A DNA stretch of 64,000 nucleotides from the NCBI RefSeq assembly GCF_000381365.1, contig NZ_KB905466.1, positions 1,943,207 through 2,007,206 of the forward strand. The letters run 5' to 3'. Origin of the DNA: Bacteroides salyersiae WAL 10018 = DSM 18765 = JCM 12988 (GTDB taxonomy: Bacteria > Bacteroidota > Bacteroidia > Bacteroidales > Bacteroidaceae). The position numbers were made by a program, and so were the translations under genes. The notes beneath the pieces are model-generated. The model was not told the DNA's origin. It made no database searches and worked only from the letters and a program-made list of their open reading frames with translations. Each line of letters opens with the position of its first letter. The stretch's first letter is position 1. Of this stretch, positions 26,898 to 35,539 are shown one piece after another.

Positions 26898-27698
26898 ATG
26901 GAAAAAACAGAAGAAAACATGGAAAAAGTAGAAGAAAACTATAAAGTGCCGAACCTTGAAAAAGGGATTGCAGTCCTTGAATACCTGTCACTTTACACGA
27001 CGGGGAAAACATTGCAGGAAATCAAGTCGGAACTTGATATTTCGCAAACTACTGCTTATCGGATTCTAAATACTTTGGTCCGGTTAGGATACCTTATATA
27101 TAATGAAGATACCAAGCATTACAAATTATCCCGTAAACTATTGACACTTGGATTCAGATCGCTAAACGAACACAATCTATTGGAAATTGTCCTGCCGCAT
27201 CTGCGTAATTTGCGTGATCAGGTGAAAGAAACAGCCTGCTTCGGAGTATTAGGAGATCAAAAAGGCATATTTATCGAACAGGCGCAAGGGCACCATACGT
27301 TCCGGTTCGTACTTTCACCGGGAAAACCTTTCGAGCTGCATTGTTCGGCGCCCGGAAAAGCTATCATGGCCTATCTCCCTAATACTGTCCGCGATTATTA
27401 TCTGGCGCAGATGGAATTTACGCGCTACAACGCACGTACAATTACGACCCCGGAGGCTTACATGGAAGAGCTGGAGAAAGTACGCAGACAAGGCTATGCC
27501 ATGGACAACGAAGAAGAGCTGAGCGGAGTAGTCTGCGTCGGCACACCGATCTTTAATTATACCAGCTACCCGTGTGGTGCCATTTGGATTTCCGGTCCCA
27601 AAGACAGACTATCGAAAGAGGTAATCCGCCAATCCGTAGAATATATAAAAGATACGGCACAATGTATTTCAAGAGAGTTAGGATATAGTCAAATATAA
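26898..27698 (+). CDS. IclR family transcriptional regulator
   Basis: This 266-residue protein has an N-terminal winged helix-turn-helix (about residues 17-80: VPNLEKGIAVLEYLS, TLQEIKSELDISQTTAYRILNTL) and a C-terminal GAF-like effector domain (about 95-260, with FELHCSAPGKAIMAYL and GYAMDNEEELSGVVCVGTPIF). IclR regulators usually control catabolic operons by binding a small-molecule metabolite. The gene is 15 bp upstream of the propeller/cytochrome gene on the same strand, so it is probably the first gene of that operon and its regulator. A Glu/Lys-rich N-terminal extension precedes the HTH. The ligand is unknown. Confidence 0.92.
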   Translation: MEKTEENMEKVEENYKVPNLEKGIAVLEYLSLYTTGKTLQEIKSELDISQTTAYRILNTLVRLGYLIYNEDTKHYKLSRKLLTLGFRSLNEHNLLEIVLPHLRNLRDQVKETACFGVLGDQKGIFIEQAQGHHTFRFVLSPGKPFELHCSAPGKAIMAYLPNTVRDYYLAQMEFTRYNARTITTPEAYMEELEKVRRQGYAMDNEEELSGVVCVGTPIFNYTSYPCGAIWISGPKDRLSKEVIRQSVEYIKDTAQCISRELGYSQI

Positions 27699-27713
27699 GA
27701 AAAAATATATACT

Positions 27714-29489
27714 ATGAACACCCCCAAGCAAATATTGAAAAAGATAATCGTAGCTGCTTTTTTGTGCAGCCCCCTTTCGTTTGTCTTTGCAGGAAATCCT
27801 CCGCTTTTTCCTACAGATATCACCTTGAACGATAAAGGGGAAATTCTGATTACAGAAAAAGGCAGAAACCGCATCAGCATCTTCTCGCCGGATGGTAAAA
27901 CACTTCTGCGTACGATTCCGGTAGACGAATCTCCTACCGGTATTCTTCTGGATGCCGACAAGGCATATGTCACTACAAGTGCTGCCACCGGACATTTACA
28001 GATTATTTCTTTGGAAACCGGCAAGCAGGAAACCGCCATTGCAACAGGTTCCGGTGCCTGTTATCCGATATTCGGCCCGGACAAAAAGCACATATATGTA
28101 TGCAATCAATTCCAGAATACGGTTTCAGAGGTCGATCCGGCAAGCCACCAAGTTATCCGTTCCGTAAAAGTCTTGCGTGAGCCCAAATCAGCACTGTTCA
28201 GTAAAGACGGCGAGTACCTGTTCGTGACAAATTTTCTGCCGGCCCAACGGGCGGATGTCGACTATGTGGCTGCCTGTGTATCAGTAATCAGAATGAGCGA
28301 TTTCACCAAGGTAAAAGACATACAACTGGCCAATGGAAGCAATGCACTTCGCGGCATTTGCATGACTCCTGATGGTAAATATATTTATGTATCACATAAT
28401 CTCGGCCGTTTTGCTGTTCCGACTTCCCAATTGCAACAAGGATGGATGAATACCAGTGCTTTCAGTATCATAGATGTATCAAGACAAGAATTCATCGGAG
28501 CGGTTGTTGTTGACGAGCCGGAACGAGGAGCAGCAGGCATCTGGAGCATCGCCTGCAACGACGAAACACTATTCATCACCCACTCCGGAACCCATGAAAT
28601 CAGCGTTATCGATCATAAGGCAATGCTGGACAAGTTTCTGAATTATCCCAACAAATCGATGTTGGATTATGACCTGAGATTCCTGTACGGCTTGCGCAAG
28701 CGTATTCCATTGGAAGGAAACGGCCCCCGCAAAATGATCATGGAGAATGGTAAACTCTATATTCCCACTTATTTTGCCGACATCCTAAACATCGTAGACG
28801 CCCAAACTTGCGAAATAGCCACAGCCAATCTGAATCCGGACCGGGAAGAAAGTGCGGAAAATAAAGGAGAACGTTACTTCAACGATGCATCCCATTGTTT
28901 TCAAAATTGGCAGAGCTGCAACGGATGCCATCCCGGAGACGCCCGTACCGACGGTATGAACTGGGATTTAATGAACGACGGAGTCGGCAACTCCAAAAAC
29001 TGCAAGAGTCTGTTATTCAGTCATCCTACCCCTCCCAGCATGATATCCGGTATCCGTGAAACCGCCGAATGGGCTGTACGTGCCGGCTTCAAGTTTATCC
29101 AATTCTTCGATATCACCGAAGAAGACGCCGTTTGTGTAGATGCCTATCTGAAATCTCTGCGACCTGTTCCAAGCCCTTATCTGGTCGACGGCGAACTGTC
29201 CGACCTCGCCAAAGAGGGTCGAAAAATTTTTGAAAAACTGAACTGTACGGAATGCCATAGCGGCCCCTATTATACCGACCTGAAGATGCACCGTATCGGT
29301 GAAGACATCGAGTTTGAAAAAGGATGGGATACCCCTACTCTTCGTGAAGTATGGCGCACAGCACCCTATCTATTCGACGGCCGTGCCGCCACCATGGAAG
29401 AAGTGTTCGAAATACATAAACATGGAATTGACAAAAAAGTATCTAAAAAGGAAATCAAAGCACTGACAGAATACGTAAACTCATTATAA
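27714..29489 (+). CDS. Exported beta-propeller di-haem cytochrome c
   Basis: The 591-residue product has a Sec signal peptide (about residues 1-26, ending FVFAG). Residues about 30-390 form a YncE/NHL-like beta-propeller (LFPTDITLNDKGEILITEKG, GICMTPDGKYIYVSHN). Two c-type haem sites follow, at Cys402-Cys405-His406 (SCNGCH) and Cys511-Cys514-His515 (CTECH). The C-terminal part resembles the MauG/cytochrome c peroxidase di-haem fold (DTPTLREVWRTAPYLFDGR). It is therefore a periplasmic electron-transfer protein or peroxidase/oxidase acting on a ligand bound by the propeller. Haem attachment would depend on the ResB-CcsA protein in the same cluster. The reaction is not known. Confidence 0.85.
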   Translation: MNTPKQILKKIIVAAFLCSPLSFVFAGNPPLFPTDITLNDKGEILITEKGRNRISIFSPDGKTLLRTIPVDESPTGILLDADKAYVTTSAATGHLQIISLETGKQETAIATGSGACYPIFGPDKKHIYVCNQFQNTVSEVDPASHQVIRSVKVLREPKSALFSKDGEYLFVTNFLPAQRADVDYVAACVSVIRMSDFTKVKDIQLANGSNALRGICMTPDGKYIYVSHNLGRFAVPTSQLQQGWMNTSAFSIIDVSRQEFIGAVVVDEPERGAAGIWSIACNDETLFITHSGTHEISVIDHKAMLDKFLNYPNKSMLDYDLRFLYGLRKRIPLEGNGPRKMIMENGKLYIPTYFADILNIVDAQTCEIATANLNPDREESAENKGERYFNDASHCFQNWQSCNGCHPGDARTDGMNWDLMNDGVGNSKNCKSLLFSHPTPPSMISGIRETAEWAVRAGFKFIQFFDITEEDAVCVDAYLKSLRPVPSPYLVDGELSDLAKEGRKIFEKLNCTECHSGPYYTDLKMHRIGEDIEFEKGWDTPTLREVWRTAPYLFDGRAATMEEVFEIHKHGIDKKVSKKEIKALTEYVNSL

Positions 29490-29508
29490 ACCAAAACCAC
29501 TGGAAAAC

Positions 29509-30603
29509 ATGAACTATTGCGAAAAAATACGGTATAACATATATACCACCGAAGTAGCAGATTTTACAACGATGGCAGACACCTTATTGGCGCAATTACC
29601 GAAAGACGAGTCCATATTCAGACTGGTATTCTTCGGTACTCCGGCAAACAATGAAGAATATGTCACACGACGTAGCATCCTGTGGAATAAGATACAGCAA
29701 CGTTATGAAGATCGTCTGCCTGTAATGAGTTATGTATCACAACCGGCGTTGGACGGTGCCCTCACTTTGGAGGTACACAGCTACCGGGCGGATGAAAATG
29801 ACCACATCACTTATCATCCCAACAAAGGTTTTCCATATGTCACGCTGGAGAATGCAGACGGCCGTTTTCTTTTTGCCGGTGGTTTTCACAGCGACATACT
29901 GGATTTTAATATCCAACAACAGGCCGTTGAAATCTTCCGCCTGGCAAGCGAGGTTCTGCACAAAGAGAACTTCCCCATCGAAAATATCATCCGGCAATGG
30001 AACTATATCGAACAAATTACCAGTTTTGACGGTGCCGACCAGCATTATCAAATGTTCAACAACGTACGCAGCAATTTCTACAATCAGGCAGTATGGACGA
30101 ACGGTTATCCGGCAGCCACCGGAATCGGGACAAACTTAGGCGGTGTTCTGGTAGATATCGATGCCGCCGTATTCACACGCCCTGCCTGCTTTGCTACCCC
30201 GATCGACAACAAATTGCAGATTGCCGCCCATGCCTACTCGCCGCAAGTATTGGAAACCGCCCAACAACAAAAGACGACACCCAAGTTCGAACGTGCCAAA
30301 AGTATGACGTTCGACGACAGAAAACTTATCTACGTATCGGGTACAGCCGCTATCCGGGGAGAAGAGAGCCTGACCGGAGTCGGTCTCGAACGGCAGCTTC
30401 ACATCACAATGGAGAATATAGCCCAACTGACCGGAGATGCACAACTGAAAATGCTGCGCGTCTATCTGAAAAACAAATCCGACTATAAGGAAGCGTACGA
30501 AGTATTAAGCAGTTATCAACTGGCCATTCCTGTCTCTTATATGTGTGCAGATGTATGTAGAGATGAGTTATTAATCGAAATAGAAGGGATTGCCATAAAA
30601 TAA
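29509..30603 (+). CDS. RidA/YjgF-superfamily protein, FkbO/Hyg5 (chorismatase)-like
   Basis: This 364-residue protein has no signal peptide and so is probably cytoplasmic. The block NGYPAATGIGTNLGG near residue 205, the preceding RQWNYIEQI and DQHYQMFNNVR segments, and the C-terminal RVYLKNKSDY are the pattern of chorismatase-like proteins. These carry a RidA-fold C-terminal domain and a related N-terminal domain. Chorismatases hydrolyse chorismate; RidA proteins deaminate reactive enamines. The catalytic residues of true chorismatases could not be checked, so the activity is open. It lies 19 bp after the cytochrome gene and 58 bp before the cupin gene, within one probable operon. Confidence 0.55.
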   Translation: MNYCEKIRYNIYTTEVADFTTMADTLLAQLPKDESIFRLVFFGTPANNEEYVTRRSILWNKIQQRYEDRLPVMSYVSQPALDGALTLEVHSYRADENDHITYHPNKGFPYVTLENADGRFLFAGGFHSDILDFNIQQQAVEIFRLASEVLHKENFPIENIIRQWNYIEQITSFDGADQHYQMFNNVRSNFYNQAVWTNGYPAATGIGTNLGGVLVDIDAAVFTRPACFATPIDNKLQIAAHAYSPQVLETAQQQKTTPKFERAKSMTFDDRKLIYVSGTAAIRGEESLTGVGLERQLHITMENIAQLTGDAQLKMLRVYLKNKSDYKEAYEVLSSYQLAIPVSYMCADVCRDELLIEIEGIAIK

Positions 30604-30661
30604 AACCCAATTCCTCCAGATTACACCACAGCAAAATCACTAACCTAATAAATAAACAAAA

Positions 30662-31399
30662 ATGAAGAGAAAGCTAACAAAATCAGTAGCCTTAGGAGTA
30701 GTTATACTCGCTATGGCTGCATGTACCGGCAAAACATCCAATTCAGAAACCACCTGTTGCGAAAACGGAACATGCACCGAACAATGCAAAAACGAATGTA
30801 ATAACAACAACTGTAAAAACAAAAAAGAAATGACTTATTCCAAAAAGTACACAAATGCCGATTTCTACAAAGACGGCAAATTCCAACAAAATGTTGCCAT
30901 GGAGGCAATGAAAGACATGTTCGCATTCTATGATGTTCCTTTCACTAAATTGATGGCGACCGATATGTGGGTCACTGATTTCGGATTGGGAGACTTTGAA
31001 AATGTAGGTATGGGAGGCATCTTTTGGGTGAACAATGAAGAACAAAGATATTTTGCACACGCCATTTATCTGCTCCCCGGCCAAATGATCCCCGAGCACG
31101 CGCACGTTGCCACCAAGTTCCCCGCCAAGCACGAATCATGGATGGTTGAAAAAGGATGGGCTTACAACTTCTCGGAAATTGGAGAAGAAACTCCGAATGC
31201 ACCCGCCATACCGGCTACTCACGGCCCTATCAAAAGCAAGAATTTCGTAATACAGCAAGTAGGTGAAGTATTGCCGTTGAAACAACTGACTACTTTCCAC
31301 TTCCTGATGGCCGGCCCCGAAGGAGCAATCGTTTCCGAATGGGCTACCTATCATGACAATGCCGGATTGCGTTTCACCAATGCCAAAGCCGCGTTATAA
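30662..31399 (+). CDS. Cupin-like lipoprotein with Cys-rich linker
   Basis: This 245-residue lipoprotein (MKRKLTKSVALGVVILAMAAC, Cys21) has a short linker containing six cysteines, from CCENGTC to the Cys after NNNN, at residues about 31-50. A cupin fold follows, with YLLPGQMIPEHAHV and a later FHFLMAGPEGAIVSEWATY. Cupins of this look include sugar isomerases (D-lyxose isomerase-like) and metal-dependent lyases. The PEHAH histidines are probable metal ligands. The Cys-rich linker may bind metal or form disulfides outside the cytoplasm. It is cotranscribed with two exported cytochromes by spacing (58 and 55 bp). No activity is assigned. Confidence 0.7.
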   Translation: MKRKLTKSVALGVVILAMAACTGKTSNSETTCCENGTCTEQCKNECNNNNCKNKKEMTYSKKYTNADFYKDGKFQQNVAMEAMKDMFAFYDVPFTKLMATDMWVTDFGLGDFENVGMGGIFWVNNEEQRYFAHAIYLLPGQMIPEHAHVATKFPAKHESWMVEKGWAYNFSEIGEETPNAPAIPATHGPIKSKNFVIQQVGEVLPLKQLTTFHFLMAGPEGAIVSEWATYHDNAGLRFTNAKAAL

Positions 31400-31454
31400 A
31401 TATCCAAAGCTGCATTATAAAACAAGAAAATAGCAACACCTTATTATCAACTCC

Positions 31455-34400
31455 ATGAATAAATCTTTGCTAATAGCTCTTGCATTCTTATCGGCTTCCG
31501 CCCTGGCCTTTGCCGGGCCGAAGCCCAAGAAAGCGGAGACGTGGATCGACGCTTCAGTGAAAGCGAAATCCGAATTACGCTCGCAATTGCAAAAGGCGGG
31601 AATGCCCGTCATATCCAAATGGATGAAAGCGAAAGATAAAGCCGAACCTTTCGTAGTAGACTTGAAAAACTGTAACCAACTCATACTCATTACCTCCGGT
31701 GGTCCCGACGGTACCGGGTATGACCATGCCGTATGGGGAAACGCTCGCTTTATTACAGCCGACGGTTCTTCCGTCTGGTTGGATCAGATACCGTTTGAAT
31801 ACGGTGTAGCCGGTTGGGACAAACCCAGAACCAACATAAATGCCAATGGCAAACCGATCCGGATTGCAGGCAAACCTTACGAACACGGAATGTTCTGCCA
31901 TGCCAACGGCACACTTATCTATCCGGTCAAAAGCGAATATGTACGTTTCGAAGCAGAAGTAGGAATCGACGATGCCTCAAATACCGGCAGTGTATTTTTT
32001 CATGCATTGAACGTACTGCCTACGGCTGCTGCCAAACAGTTATCCGAGAAATATCCGGACCAGATAGGAATGCTGAACAGCCAAATGGGAGAACTGGATA
32101 CTTGGTTAGTCACTGTTGATGCGTCTATTGAAAAACAGGTAGTAGAAGGTATGGCCAACAAGCTGAAAGACAGTGCTTACTTCAAAGACCTGATCCGGCA
32201 GGTAGCAGTAGAAAAAGACATAGACACACAGATACGTAAATACCTCGAATTATTTGAGAAGATACAAAATGTCTACGAGGTACAGAGCGAACTGGAATGG
32301 CTCAACATAGAAGCCATCAAACTGGCTTTTGCCGACATGAAAAAACAACAGGGGTACGATGCCGCAAAGTACGAACCTCTATTCAATGAACTGCTGAGCC
32401 TTTCTAAAAAAGGGTTTAACGCCATTTATCAAAACAACGCACAGGCGTTGGCAGATGCCCGCAAGGCATTAGAGAACAAACAGGCCATCCTGCTCGGCAA
32501 TCCTCTGTTGGATGGTGACAAAATTGTAGCTACCCGTTTCAAGTTAGGTACACGTGCCCGCACGGCCATGGCACCGGATTTAGGTACGCAATCCAATAAC
32601 TGGAGCAATCAGGAGTCTGCCCGCCGTAGCGGCTTCGACGCGGAAATTGTCGAATTATCCAATTTGCGCGGTGACATCCAGATGCACCGGGTCTATAAAC
32701 CGAAAAACACTTCATCCATTGCCGACCTTAAAATGCACTGGGACGGTGACCGGGTAATGTTTACCGCAACCATGCCGGACAACCGCTGGAACATACATGA
32801 GGTAAAACTCGATGGAACCGGTTACAAAACATTAGTCGAAAACAAAGAACCGGACCTGGAATTCTATGACGGTACTTATCTGCCCGACGGTCGTCTGATT
32901 GCCATCAGCAACATTGGTTACCAAGGAGTTCCCTGCGTCAGTGGTTCCGACCCGGTAGGTAACATGGTTCTGTACAATCCCCAAAATCAGGATATGCGCC
33001 GCATCACATTTGACCAAGATGCCAACTGGAATCCGGTTGTTATGAATAATGGACGTGTAATGTATACACGCTGGGAATATACCGACCTGATGCACTACTA
33101 CTCCCGTTTCGTGATGCACATGAATCCGGACGGCACAGAACAGAAAGCCCTCTTCGGAAGCGGCTCCGCCTTCCCGAACAGCACATTCGACATCCAGCCT
33201 CTTCCCGGTCATGCATCGGCTTTCGTAGGTATCATTTCCGGTCACCACGGCATTGCCCGCTCCGGCCGCCTGATACTGTTCGATCCGACCAAAGCACGTA
33301 AAGGTGCGGCAGGTATGTTGCAAGAGATTCCGTATCGTAACCGTCCGATCGTAGAGATCATAAAAGACGAACTGGTAAACGGCGTATGGCCGCAGTTCAT
33401 CAAACCGACTCCGTTGGACGATAAATACTACTTGGTAGCCGCCAAACTGAATCCACAGGATTTATGGGGCATCTATTTGGTAGATGTGTTCGACAATGTG
33501 ACTTGCCTGATGAAACAGGAAGGTGAAGGCTTTATCAGCCCGATCATCGTACGTAAAAATGTTACTCCGCCCGCCATTCCGGATCGTGTGAAACTGAATG
33601 AAAAGGAAGCAACCGTATTTATCCAGGACATTTACGAAGGAGAAGGCCTGCGTGACGTACCTCGCGGAACCGTGAAAGAACTCCGTCTGCATGCCTACGA
33701 ATACGCCTATCTGAAAACCGTATCCGACCACAACTGGCACGGGATTCAAAGCGGATGGGATATCAAGCGCCAGTTGGGAACCGTGCCCGTGGAAGAAGAC
33801 GGTTCGGTGATTTTCAAGATACCGGCCAATACGCCTATATCCATACAACCGGTCGACAAAGACGGTGCCGCCATCCAATGGATGCGTAGCTGGCTGACCG
33901 GACAACCAGGTGAGATCGTATCCTGTATCGGATGCCACGAAGACCAGAACCAAATCCCCGTACCCAAACGCGTGATTGCTTCTCAACGTGCCGCTCATTC
34001 CATCAAAGCACCCGAAGGTGGCGTTCGCTCGTTCACTTTCGACTTGGAAGTACAACCGATCCTCGACCGTGCCTGTATCGCCTGCCACAACGGTGAAAAA
34101 GCATTCGACCTTCGTGCCGGAAAGAAAGATGAACACGGCTACGGCCCTTCTTATCTGAATCTGCACCCGTATGTGCACCGCCAAGGCCCGGAAGCCGACA
34201 TGGCTGTTTTGCAACCGTACGAATATCATGCAAACACCAGTGAACTGATCCGTATCCTTAAAAAAGGACATGCCAACGTAGAACTGACCGATAAAGAGTG
34301 GCGGACGTTGTACAATTGGATTGATTATAATGCTCCGGACAAGGGCTATTTCAATGCCAACAAGATTACCGATTTCCCCTACCAAGGTTACGACCAGATT

Positions 34401-35447
34401 GAACGCCGTACAGAGCTTACCAACAAATATGCCAATGGCATGGGAGTAGACTGGAAGAAGGAAATTGCAGACTATGCGGCTTATCTGAAGGGCAAGGGAG
34501 AGATAACTCCTGTCATGCCGGAAGCTCCTGCACCTGTGAAAGAAAAGAATATAAAGGTGAAAAACTGGCCTTTCGATGCAGATGCAATCAGAGCCATGCT
34601 GGCCGATGAAAAAGAGACCCGCAAAGAGGTGACATTGGCTCCGGGCATCCAAATCACATTTGTACGTATTCCCGCAGGAGAATTCCCGATGGGTAGCTGG
34701 AACGGCGCCGATGACAACCGTCCTGTGTCTAAAGTAAAAATCGCCAAAGGATTCTGGATGGGTGAAGTGGAAATTACCAATGAACAATACAATGTCATCT
34801 TCCCCGATCATGACAGCCGGTATGTAGATCAATTATGGAAAGACCACGTACACTTCGGTTACCCGGCCAATGAGCCGAAACAACCGGTAATCCGTGTCAG
34901 CTACAATGATGCAATGGAGTACTGTAAACAGCTGAGCGAGAAGACCGGTCTGAACATCACACTGCCGACAGAGGCACAATGGGAATGGGCTTGCCGCGCC
35001 GGAAGCGACTCGGATTTCTGGTATGGTAATTCCAATACCGATTTCGGCAAACTGGAAAATCTGGCGGATGAAAGTTGTAACCAGATGGCCGTAAGCGGCA
35101 TTGACCCGCAGCCGATGTCGAAAAACTCACATTGGTATAAGTATTACTCTTATCTGCCTAAAGAAGAGAGTGTGAATGATGGAGCCATGAACCAGGTCGA
35201 TTCCAAGAATTATCAGGCAAACCCCTTCGGTCTGTACAGCATGCATGGAAATATCGCCGAGTGGACACGTTCGGACTACCGTCCTTACCCTTATACCGAA
35301 AAGGCGAAAACACCTTCCGAGTTTAAGGTAGTACGGGGCGGTTCGTACATAGAGCGTCCCAAATTCGCGACTTCTTATGTCCGTAAAGCCTACTATCCGC
35401 ATCAACGGGTGTTCAATGTAGGGTTCCGTGTAATCATAGAAGACTAA
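31455..35447 (+). CDS. Multidomain exported protein: NPCBM, HzsA-like propeller, two haem c sites, SUMF1 domain
   Basis: At 1330 residues this is the largest gene of the cluster. A signal peptide (ends LAFAG) is followed by an NPCBM-like sugar-binding domain (about 60-185: GGPDGTGYDHAVWGNARF, GIDDASNTGSV). A TolB/HzsA-like beta-propeller spans about 370-800. CxxCH haem sites are at Cys824-Cys827-His828 and Cys874-Cys877-His878. The C-terminus (about 1060-1330) is a formylglycine-generating/SUMF1-type domain (IPAGEFPMGSW, LPTEAQWEWACRAG, NPFGLYSMHGNIAEW, VVRGGSY). The middle resembles hydrazine synthase alpha-related proteins, which use haem to handle small substrates; anammox chemistry is not implied. 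The neighbouring ResB-CcsA gene supports real haem attachment. Substrate unknown. Confidence 0.82.
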   Translation: MNKSLLIALAFLSASALAFAGPKPKKAETWIDASVKAKSELRSQLQKAGMPVISKWMKAKDKAEPFVVDLKNCNQLILITSGGPDGTGYDHAVWGNARFITADGSSVWLDQIPFEYGVAGWDKPRTNINANGKPIRIAGKPYEHGMFCHANGTLIYPVKSEYVRFEAEVGIDDASNTGSVFFHALNVLPTAAAKQLSEKYPDQIGMLNSQMGELDTWLVTVDASIEKQVVEGMANKLKDSAYFKDLIRQVAVEKDIDTQIRKYLELFEKIQNVYEVQSELEWLNIEAIKLAFADMKKQQGYDAAKYEPLFNELLSLSKKGFNAIYQNNAQALADARKALENKQAILLGNPLLDGDKIVATRFKLGTRARTAMAPDLGTQSNNWSNQESARRSGFDAEIVELSNLRGDIQMHRVYKPKNTSSIADLKMHWDGDRVMFTATMPDNRWNIHEVKLDGTGYKTLVENKEPDLEFYDGTYLPDGRLIAISNIGYQGVPCVSGSDPVGNMVLYNPQNQDMRRITFDQDANWNPVVMNNGRVMYTRWEYTDLMHYYSRFVMHMNPDGTEQKALFGSGSAFPNSTFDIQPLPGHASAFVGIISGHHGIARSGRLILFDPTKARKGAAGMLQEIPYRNRPIVEIIKDELVNGVWPQFIKPTPLDDKYYLVAAKLNPQDLWGIYLVDVFDNVTCLMKQEGEGFISPIIVRKNVTPPAIPDRVKLNEKEATVFIQDIYEGEGLRDVPRGTVKELRLHAYEYAYLKTVSDHNWHGIQSGWDIKRQLGTVPVEEDGSVIFKIPANTPISIQPVDKDGAAIQWMRSWLTGQPGEIVSCIGCHEDQNQIPVPKRVIASQRAAHSIKAPEGGVRSFTFDLEVQPILDRACIACHNGEKAFDLRAGKKDEHGYGPSYLNLHPYVHRQGPEADMAVLQPYEYHANTSELIRILKKGHANVELTDKEWRTLYNWIDYNAPDKGYFNANKITDFPYQGYDQIERRTELTNKYANGMGVDWKKEIADYAAYLKGKGEITPVMPEAPAPVKEKNIKVKNWPFDADAIRAMLADEKETRKEVTLAPGIQITFVRIPAGEFPMGSWNGADDNRPVSKVKIAKGFWMGEVEITNEQYNVIFPDHDSRYVDQLWKDHVHFGYPANEPKQPVIRVSYNDAMEYCKQLSEKTGLNITLPTEAQWEWACRAGSDSDFWYGNSNTDFGKLENLADESCNQMAVSGIDPQPMSKNSHWYKYYSYLPKEESVNDGAMNQVDSKNYQANPFGLYSMHGNIAEWTRSDYRPYPYTEKAKTPSEFKVVRGGSYIERPKFATSYVRKAYYPHQRVFNVGFRVIIED

Positions 35448-35470
35448 CCGTTGCAATACCAAACCAAACC

Positions 35471-35504
35471 TATGTACCCATATGCCAATTGGCATGTGGG
35501 TACA
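35471..35504. terminator. Near-perfect 34-bp palindrome
   Basis: ATGTACCCATATGCCAA is followed at once by its reverse complement with one difference, which is a G-U pair in RNA. It lies in the 92-bp space between the HzsA-like gene and the cytochrome maturation gene. It may be an attenuator or partial terminator within the cluster. Confidence 0.6.
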
Positions 35505-35539
35505 TTAAAACTCTTATTTATTATTCAATTGACAACCCA

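Noticed and set aside
33462-34832. Long antisense open frame of 456 codons inside the HzsA-like gene
   Set aside because: It is the shadow of a strongly supported coding frame with domain motifs on the other strand.
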